A stretch of DNA of 64,000 nucleotides from contig CP136062.1 in NCBI GenBank assembly GCA_032622095.1, positions 199,647,887 through 199,711,886 on the forward strand, given 5' to 3'. Shown one piece after another: positions 56,361 through 64,000 of this stretch. Every line of letters starts with the position of its first letter. The first letter of the stretch is position 1. The stretch is from Siphonodentalium dalli (taxonomy: Eukaryota > Mollusca > Scaphopoda > Gadilida > Siphonodentaliidae). The translations under genes were made by a program, and so were the position numbers. The notes under the pieces were generated by a model, which had not been told where the DNA came from, made no database searches, and saw only the letters and a list, made by a program, of their open reading frames with translations.

Positions 56361-57914
56361 TTAGATTGGCTGATGTTGTATCTTAATATGGAGATTATGA
56401 AAGATTGGTTGGCTCATATAGTTCTCGGCTGATTTGGGCTCTTGAGATAACAGGGCATATGTAGATATTACTTCTTTCCAGAAAGGGTTGAAATTTGTTG
56501 CTAAGCGTGTTAAGCTGCCTTTATTTAGGTTGAGCATTGCTGCTCCACCGTATGTGTGAGTCTTATCGAGTAGTATCAATTTCCACTCTGAGAAGTTAAG
56601 AGGGTCCAGAAATGTTTTCAGCCATGTAAACTTTAATGATTTTGAAAAGCATTTAAGGTCTGGACTTTTGAGTGCCCCTTCTGTTGTGTTTTGAATAATT
56701 ATATCTCTTTTTATTCGGTCTCTTTTTCCATTCCAGAACAATTTAAATAACAAGCCTTGCATTTCCTTAAGAGTGTTATCTGTTGGATCTGGTAGTACAG
56801 TCAAACATTGGATTAAGATAGGTAGAACTAACATTTTTATGACAGTTACTTTCCCGACCAGGGACAGTGTCCTTATGGCCCAGTGCTTTAATATACACTC
56901 TATATTTTCTTTCTTTTTCTTCCAATTATCTGAAATTAGATGTGGGTCTTCTAGATCATAAAGGAGTCCTAATGATTTAAATTTTCCTTGAAAATTCCAT
57001 TTCAGATTTATCTCAGTTTCTAACGATTTTGTGTAACCTCTCCTTGTTCCAAACCACACCGCTTCAGTTTTGTCAAAATTGGATTTTAAACCAGATACTT
57101 TTTCAATTTCTTTTATAAGTTCAATAGCTCCTTTGAGAGATGACTTACTACCATCCAGCCATAATATCGAGTCGTCTGCATATTGGCTTAATTTGTGTTC
57201 TCTTTCATTTAACATGACCCCTTTAATATTACTATCATATTTAAAAGCAGCTGAGAATGTTTCAATACAAAGAATAAAAAGATACGGTGATAGTGGGTCG
57301 CCCTGCCTTGCTCCTCTTTCAATTTGAAATGATTGTGACAGATGTCCATTATTTATAATAAAGCTATTTGCGTCATTGTATAAGGTTCTAACCCATCTAC
57401 AGATAGAGTCACCAAAACCCAAAAAATCTATTGTTTTTTGTATAAAATCCCAATTTATTGAATCGAATGCTTTTTCATAATCCAGCAGGAGCATCAAACC
57501 AGGTATTTGTTTTTCTTCGCATTCTAGTAGCAAGTCATAAGTAATACTTGTGCATTCCCCGATATAACGACCTTTTAAAAAACCTTTTTGAGTGTCACTT
57601 ATCATTTCTCCAATTTGTGTTTTTAATCTATTAGCTATCGTAGAGGCTGCTAATTTATAATCCACATTTAATAGAGTGATAGGTCTTAAATTTTTTATAT
57701 ATGATTTATCTTTCCCTGGTTTTGGTAGGCATGTTATCATTCCCTGACGTTGGATAATTGACATTGCTTCTTTCCCATATGCTTCATTAATTGAATTAAG
57801 TACAAAGTTTGAGATGTCCTTCCAGAAAAATTTATAGAACTCGGTATTGTAACCATCAACCCCTGGTGATTTGTCATTTTTCATTTGTTTTAATGCTGTT
57901 TGCAGTTCTTGCAT
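56361..57914 (-). pseudogene. LINE ORF2, reverse transcriptase
   Basis: Seven RT blocks in order: KSPGVDGYNTEFY, LRPITLLNVDYKL, QKGFLKGRYIGE, LLLDYEKAFDSINW, RQGDPLSPYLF, SQYADDSILW (intact YADD catalytic pair) and LGLLYD. The ATG at 57914 is internal; homologous coding sequence runs upstream to the frameshift near 58016. It ends by frameshift near 56370 (IKIQHQPI then stop). Confidence 0.9.
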
Positions 57915-58014
57915 ATTTATAATACCTTCACACGATTTTGTTTCTAATTTATTTTTGTTATCTATAAAAGGGTTATTCTGATCCAGAAACTTTTTATAGG
58001 AATATTCATTCTGT

Positions 58015-59307
58015 TCATTTATTCACGTTTGCTTTATACAAGTTTTTATAGAATTGTTTTTGTTCTTCTAAAATTTCATTAATGTCCGTTGTGCAACTAT
58101 TATCTTCACGAATCACTTTGGAGATAAGTTTTTCAGTATAATTCCTTTTTTCCAAATAAGCGAAGTATTTTGTGTTTCTTCCCCCCCCCCCCCTGCATAC
58201 CATTTTGGATACATTGGATCTGGTTATTAGGCCCATACCTTGATTTTGTCTTAATATTTGGAGTTCACTTTCTAATTTATCAATTGATTGTTTGTATTTA
58301 TCGTCTTTTGTTTCATCAAATTCCTTCTGATTATTTAAGATTTCTTTCTCCAACTGTTCCTGTGTTTGTATTAAAGTTTTCTTTTTATTTGCACAATAAG
58401 CAATTGTTTTTCCTCGAACGCTCAATTTAATCATTTCCCAAAGCATTTGATGATCCACTGTATACTTGTCATTATTGTTTTTACATGTATACATATTGAC
58501 TGTTTCAATTATTGTTTCCTTTACTTGCTGCACATAAGCAGAGTCTTTTAATAGTGAATTTTTGAACTTCCATGTACCTTTACCTCTCTTTTGAGTATTG
58601 AATGTTAGTTCCAGGTTTATAGGAGCATGATCTGATTTATATTTTGGCCCAATGTTAGCTGTTGTCACGAATGTATCTAAGTCTTTTGAAATCAGAAAAT
58701 AATCAAGTCTGCTACACTTTTTATTGGGACCATACCATGTGTATCTATTTTGATTTGGGTTCTTATGTCTCCATATATCAATCAGCTCTAGTTCCTTCAT
58801 GACTTCCTTTATCTTATCTTTATTTTTCCTATTATTTTGTCTTTCATAATTGTGCGTGTCCAAGTCATAATTTTGTACTACGTTCCAGTCACCTACCCAG
58901 ATAGTTGACAGGTTACCGAGTTCTATAACTTTCTCTTTAATGTTTTCAAAACAAGTTGGATCCTCTTTATTGGGTCCATATATTGCAACCAGTGTTAACC
59001 TCTGGTTGTGTATTGTAATATCGAAAATAATGAAGTTTCCTTTTGTATGTGAGTGCAATTTATGTAGTTTAAAATCAAAGGAGCTATTGAAACCCACTGC
59101 GATTCCTCTGCTGTTGCTACTGAGAGAAGAAAATTTCATTTCCTGTCCCCATTCATGTTTCCATATGTTTTCACTTTGCGGTGTGGAGTGGGTATCAATG
59201 AAGATACATATATCGTATTTCTTGCGAAATGTATTAAAAAAATCTCTGCGTTTTGTTTGATCCGACGCCAGTCCTCTACAATTAACCGCCACTATCTTCA
59301 CCGACAT
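58015..59307 (-). pseudogene. LINE ORF2, endonuclease and linker
   Basis: ATG at 59307. APE-type endonuclease motifs are in order: N in VAVNCRGL, WVGDWNVV (GDxN block), SRLDYFLIS, and SDHAPI near residue 225. The linker to RT includes KNTKYFAYLEKRNY, preceded by an in-frame run of G codons (a homopolymer of about 14 C at 58181-58194 on the plus strand) that looks like an expansion. A 1-base shift near 58016 ends this frame at VNK-stop and moves the coding sequence to the next frame. Confidence 0.85.
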
Positions 59308-59883
59308 GTGAGTTCTTGAGCATGAAATAGGTATTGTGAAAGTATAGCTTGCAAATTGAAATTACATATTTTTTCCCCTCCCTTTCCCAACGCATTAAGC
59401 AAATATATAATGAAATTAAAGTATGTGTGTCTCACACATTTAATAAGTAGTTTTTGCATCCAATACTGGCTTCAAGCTCTGATTGATTGGGTAGCAAAAA
59501 TCACAATGTAAGCCTATTAAATTAACATTGTCGTTTCAAATGACTAATGTGGGCACACAAGTGTGAGTTTCTATAAATTAATGACCATGAAACATACATT
59601 TGGTGGATCAGAGCTTTGAAATCATGCAAAGCCAGCCGTGTCAGACTCCACAGCAAAGTGGTGCAGCCTCCACAGAACTCAGGTTGAAAGCTGTGTCGCT
59701 ACCTCTCACCCCGCCAAGAACCCGACAGTGCTGAACATGCATGATAACAACTCAGATTCAGGATCTTACAAGTCAACAAAGAGTTTTATGCTGAAAAATA
59801 GAGAATATATATATTATTTGTGGAACTATCTAAACTACCAAGTACAATGTAGATGTAGGTGGATCAAAAGTTTAGTTTAATGA
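59308..59883. other. ORF1-ORF2 spacer of the LINE
   Basis: About 575 bp without recognisable coding sequence, long for an L1-type intergenic spacer. It may include 3' remains of ORF1 or a small insertion; the plus-strand ORF at 59638-59880 is not supported. Confidence 0.45.
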
Positions 59884-60174
59884 TCAAAATCCTTTTTTCC
59901 TCTCTAGCTTCAAAAACGGCACTTTCTTCAGATATACCAGCTTTGTTTTCCTTTTCTCGTCTTCAGCCATCTCACTTCTTTGTTTTAACAAGTCTGAACG
60001 CAATTTAGACAGGCATGCTGGTAGGTCTACTGAGATACCATAACCAGAGCCTACACTGAGTTTTCGGGCTTCATCAATAATTCGGTCCCGATCATTCAAG
60101 TCAAGTAATCGAATAATGATGTCAGGTGTTCCCGGCTTTCCCGTAGGGAGCCTGTGGCAAGCTGCAATTCCCAT
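59884..60174 (-). pseudogene. LINE ORF1, RNA-binding C-terminal part
   Basis: Begins in AACHRLPTGKPGTPDIIIRL and continues DRDRIIDEARKL and LRSDLLKQRSEM, the layout of the L1 ORF1 RRM and C-terminal domain (substrate: the element's own RNA). The frame continues upstream of the ATG (…NLNISKQTTSEMG), so the ATG at 60174 is internal, not the true start. Confidence 0.75.
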
Positions 60175-60221
60175 TTCGGATGTTGTTTGTTTTGAGATGT
60201 TCAGGTTTTTTTCGAATGATT

Positions 60222-60563
60222 TTAACGTTTTGTTGAGAGTCTCGTCCGAACTTTCGTTGTTTTTTTCCTGCTGTGCCTTTGACTATCAGATTCCACTTGC
60301 GTCCCCCACAAGTCGATCTTCGTTAACGAATCTTCCATTTTTCCTGTTTTATCATCCAAACGAATGATCCTTGAGCAAAGATTTTCCAGTTTGTCTTCCA
60401 CTTTTTTTAGTTTGGTCTCATACTTAGTTTCCAGTTCCACAAAACGTTCCTCTAGTTCCCCAATACGTTTGTCTATTGCTGGAACAGTTTTAACTTCGAA
60501 TGTTTCCACTTTCTTCGTAGTTTTTTCGGCCGACTTTTCGAGATCTTCAACTTTCTGTGTCAA
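60222..60563 (-). pseudogene. LINE ORF1, coiled-coil part (truncated)
   Basis: Lysine- and glutamate-rich heptad-like sequence (KVEDLEKSAEKTTKKVETFE, ELEERFVELETKY) typical of the trimerising coiled coil of L1 ORF1 proteins. The 5' end of the element is lost upstream near 60590. The reading frame shifts at about 60290-60270, so the last 20 codons of this open frame are out of register and the true continuation is in another frame. Confidence 0.7.
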
Positions 60564-60590
60564 CTTTTCAACTCTTCAAGTTCAATGAGT

Positions 60591-61699
60591 ATTTAGTAAA
60601 CGCTATGGGTCACAAGTCCTAAGATGAAAATTTACACCCGCACTGTGAAATCATAATCAATGCGCTCAAAAGCTTTTGATCAGATCAATGATTAGTGAGA
60701 CATGGGCGGTGCAGAAAGGACGATTTCCAATGAATCGAGCCGAGTTTAAGATTTATCAAGTACGCTTGAAACGGTTGGCGCCGGATTTAGTTTTGCATGT
60801 TCCAAGCCTTCGGATACTAAAATCGCACTTGGAAACCATATTCGATCCAAAAATTGATTCGAAAGTTTGGACAATTCGGATCAATGTCAAAGCCAACACA
60901 CGGGCAGCGTGCTTCGCGGCAGATGAGAACAACAGAAGAGCACGTGACTGGTGTTGGCAAACAGTGCTTGCGGTTATCCCATGACACTTGGCATTGGGCT
61001 GTTTTTATAAGGCTGTTTTCATTCATATTTTCGTGTAATTAACGTCAGAGATGGTTTGGTTTTCCTTTTAGGGATTTATCGTTCCGTTTGGTTTGGTTGA
61101 TCGTCGTACCATCCGCTACAGTATGTGTAAACACACTCAGAGTCATAGTGACATGGTGAGTCTAATAGTCTATCGTATACAGTCTCGTTGAAATTACATT
61201 AGAAAAGGTCAGAGCATTGAAACAGTATCTGCAAAAACAGATTTTGAAACAATACATGTCACATTTGATTTGCAATTTCCTTCGGCGGTGTGTGTTGATA
61301 AAATGGCTGGCACTGTAACAGTAATGTGTTTACATGTAGACATGTAACAATGGTTTCAACGCGCAAAATTTCGTTATTGGAGAGTTATCAATAATAAATA
61401 TAAGAACAACTTTTATCTATTTGCCCATGTTCATCTTGGTGGTGATGTTTCAGACTTCTGTGGGGGGGGGGGTGAAAATTGTATTGACTTAGTCATCTCC
61501 CGGAAATGTGAACCTTAAACAGTACTATCACGTGATAGCATGGCTTATCGTTATCCCATAATAAAAATATTGGAATCTTATTGCTTGCAAATAATGGATT
61601 GTTTCTAATTAAAACATCAATAACACGCGTCATTATACATTATGGTTCAAAGAAGACTTCCGTGATATACGATCCAAGTTTTCGGGAGATGACAAAGTA
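60591..61699. other. No feature seen
   Basis: The plus-strand 102-codon ORF at 60676-60984 has no recognisable motif. A run of 10 G lies near 61462-61471. Nothing else was recognised. Confidence 0.4.
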
Positions 61700-61703
61700 T
61701 TAA

Positions 61704-62001
61704 CCCTTTACCCAACAAAACGGCCAAAACCGGCCAAATAAAGCTTCAACAGCCTAAAATATATGGATATCATTGGAACCGGCTCCTTGGCCACATTGTG
61801 ATAGTTACAGTTAGCCCTGAGCCAATGCATTCTCTTATATATGCGAGTCGACCATAGGTCGCCTCGCATATATAAGAGAATGCATTGGCCTAAAAAAATG
61901 TGTTAAACCAATGCATTCTCTTATATATGCGAGGCGACCTATGGTCTACTCGCATATATAAGAGAATGCATTGGCACGGGGCCCTTCTGTTGGGTAAAGG
62001 G
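61704..62001. mobile_element. piggyBac-like MITE, subfamily 1, copy 5 (short centre)
   Basis: TTAA at 61700-61703 and 62002-62005; TIRs CCCTTTACCCAACA. The two hairpins (61822-61890, 61908-61974) are separated by only about 17 bp, so the whole right half folds tightly. Confidence 0.85.
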
Positions 62002-62005
62002 TTAA

Positions 62006-62589
62006 AGCATACTGAACCCATTCAGTTAACAGGGAGACACCACCCCTGGATGCATGATATAGTATATATATTCAAATCGCGTTTGACGACGGAGTGCCCA
62101 TTCGTTGGTGATTTTACTGTTCGTTGATGAAGCGGTTCGTTAGTGATTATCTACACCTGTCTACACATAGCTATCCACCAGCGAACAAATGATACCTGTT
62201 TGGGTGGGGTAAATAGTTTCCAGGCATCATGGAACTTAAAACAGCGACATTGACTCAGACTCATCATGAATATGATATTTAAAAACAGTATTATAGTGCA
62301 TCACTAGATGATTAGTTAAATAAATACATATCGGCTATATCCGCGGCATTACAAACTGCACTATCATAAGCCTAAATGGAAAATTTATTTCGCATGCCCC
62401 GCCATTGAGGTTAAAATTCTCGGCTGGTATACTTCATTCTATCCAACTGATAGGAAATTAGCAAATTGGTTCAATAATGTGACTGTAAGTAAGAATAGGT
62501 AGTTTTTAACACGTGAATGAACACACGATTCCCTTTCTTCCATTTAGAGGAAATGTTCAAATAATTTTAAATCTTTTGTTGAACTTATA
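62006..62589. other. No feature seen
   Basis: Unassigned AT-rich sequence. Confidence 0.45.
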
Positions 62590-62860
62590 TTATTCAGAGG
62601 TTTCACCTGCGCATTTTTGACCGCCCATAAAAGAGGCCCCACCCCCATGGAATACGGAATACCACTTAATACAGAGGGTGGAATACGGAATACCAGTTAA
62701 CAGCCATATGGAATACATAAAAACATATGAAAACTTCATTTTTTGGAAGGTCGGCGTACGAATACCGGTATATTTGGAATACCGAATACCTCCCAACAGA
62801 GGGGCCGGAATACGGCGTACCTCATAACAGGGCATGGAATACGGCGTACGAAAAGGGGGG
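62590..62860. repeat. Degenerate GGAATACGGAATACC repeats
   Basis: About eight irregular copies of GGAATACGGNRTACC with variable spacers. ORFs over it on both strands are repeat artefacts. Confidence 0.65.
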
Positions 62861-64000
62861 TGGGGGGCTCATAAAACAGGTAAATTTCCCACGAAAAAGT
62901 CGATACTCGATATATAGCCCTGAATTGGCGTAACACGGGATCATACCTCATCGCGCCAACATTGCAATGTATCTTTCAATAAATTTAACCATATAGTTGA
63001 AATGCTATATTAATGGCGGGGAACCTTCCGGTTGAATCTGCCGTAGAAAGTTTAACCAATCACCAGCCCAGACCAGCCTACTCAATGTCCACAAACAAAA
63101 TGTAACAATGTTAGGCAGCTAGAACGAGGCTTCATCGTCAACATGTCCTTTACGTCAATTATATTGTTTTGAATGCCCGTGTCTCATTGGGGTTGACTAC
63201 ATTCGTGGCGATCTTAGAAGATATGTGGTATGGAGATGAGCGGACATGATCAGGTTCATTGGCAGATTTTGACATCATTTAAAGCCACATGGCGATTTGC
63301 GCTCCAAAATACGAATAATATTATTCGCTTTTGAATTTTTCCCGGTATCGGAATAGGTCGATAAATATCTTAACTACCTTTCTACGAGAATTCTGTAACC
63401 CAAAAAGACATATTGAAGTAGTGAAAAATGCAACTATATTGTATTGTAGCAATAAAGAGCGTTTGGTCTGACTTCGGCCGAAAAATTTAAAATGATTGTG
63501 ACTTTGGCAAGTGTTTTTCAAAGCATATCAAGCCGGCATACCAATATTTCATTATTTATCGACCTATCGTATCCGTCCCTCCAAATTACGTATACACAAT
63601 TTGGAGGTTCGAATGAGCCATGTCCGTTTAATTGGTCACAGTAGACACATCTAACACATATTGACCATTGGTGAGTTGTGTTGTCCGCACAACTTATCTG
63701 TCATTAATTTTGGCTTCTCGTCACACATTATGATCGCCACTTCCTGTTCAGGGTGGTTTGCCGATAGAGTCGTTATTTGGTAGGAGAATCTGGATTCAGA
63801 TTATGGATTAGACCTCGTACGGCGTGGTTCGGTAAACGAACAGACCAGAATCAGTAAACGAACAGACCGTACTCGTAATCAATCGTTATTTCGTCGTAAT
63901 CCGGATTCAGATTGCGATTCCGATTACGGACTCAAACGTTCATAATGTAAACAAACAGAGATTTCGCCACCTCGGAGTTTAAACACACAATAAAACATAA
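62861..64000. other. No gene seen
   Basis: Contains an isolated AATAAAGAGCGTTTGG near 63450 (the motif of family C and module Y) and a small TAAACGAACAGACC duplication at about 63832-63870. No coding evidence. Confidence 0.45.

Larger units (their letters stand above)
55472..60590 (-). mobile_element. L1/Tx1-like LINE, 5'-truncated and frameshifted
   Basis: Order on the minus strand: ORF1 coiled coil, ORF1 C-terminal domain, about 570 bp, apurinic endonuclease, reverse transcriptase, C-terminal domain, AT-rich 3' UTR with AATAAA-type signals, and a poly(A) tail (T run at about 55472-55491). Several single-base frameshifts (near 55765, 56370, 58016, 60270) make it inactive. The poly(A) tail and two-ORF layout match the L1 superfamily. 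Confidence 0.9.

Noticed and set aside
57070-57327. Plus-strand ORFs across the L1 region
   Set aside because: Antisense of the reverse transcriptase coding sequence.
60676-60984. 102-codon ORF upstream of the LINE
   Set aside because: No motif, no splice context and no link to ORF1, which is truncated on the other strand.

Overview
The window is animal nuclear DNA: AT-rich, intron-like sequence filled with non-autonomous DNA transposons, a tRNA-derived SINE, two degraded LINEs, microsatellites and foldback hairpins. The best clue to the organism is the minus-strand exon at 27857-28276. It encodes the C-terminal part of a crustacean cardioactive peptide (CCAP) precursor with three different CCAP-like peptides. 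Arthropods usually encode one copy, while several non-identical copies with C-terminal extensions are typical of molluscs and related lophotrochozoans. I infer a lophotrochozoan, probably a mollusc; there is no species-level evidence.

Bases 1-13272 are a highly ordered array of modules, repeated directly and inverted at near identity. Bases 1-1890 recur directly at 4079-5968. Bases 4980-13272 form a near-perfect palindrome of about 8.3 kb, with arms of about 4.1 kb and a 75-bp spacer. The modules are: X (an ORF start and one arm of a 206-bp inverted repeat), R (a 21-bp-periodic TGCTCATT array), Y (a 124-codon ORF and the other arm), W (degenerate repeats, no gene) and Z (a compact TATA-to-AATAAA cassette). 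Z carries two overlapping ORFs, each starting with one C2H2 zinc finger, and is present three times. This is the best candidate for an undescribed system: an integrated multi-copy element, a concatemer, or a recent amplification around a zinc-finger gene. No polymerase, integrase, transposase or capsid gene is visible in it.

Bases 13273-27600 are mostly non-coding: hairpin elements, MITEs, a 5'-truncated LINE (18986-20657), a 1-kb element with 23-bp terminal inverted repeats, and the SINE at 23242-23690. Bases 27604-28310 hold the CCAP exon with a MITE inserted 46 bp after its stop codon. Bases 28300-55300 hold dispersed repeats, six TTAA-flanked piggyBac-like MITEs, most with a distinctive paired hairpin, a Harbinger-like element, a 25-bp satellite inside its own inverted repeats, a degenerate coding relic (40489-41214) and one well-spliced candidate exon (42922-43037). 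Bases 55472-60590 are a 5'-truncated, frameshifted L1/Tx1-like LINE on the minus strand with recognisable ORF1, endonuclease, reverse transcriptase and poly(A) tail. The last 3.4 kb hold one more TTAA MITE and unremarkable sequence.

No complete host gene is contained here. The CCAP signal-peptide exon must lie at higher coordinates on the minus strand and was not identified. Everything was read by eye; no search or computation was run.
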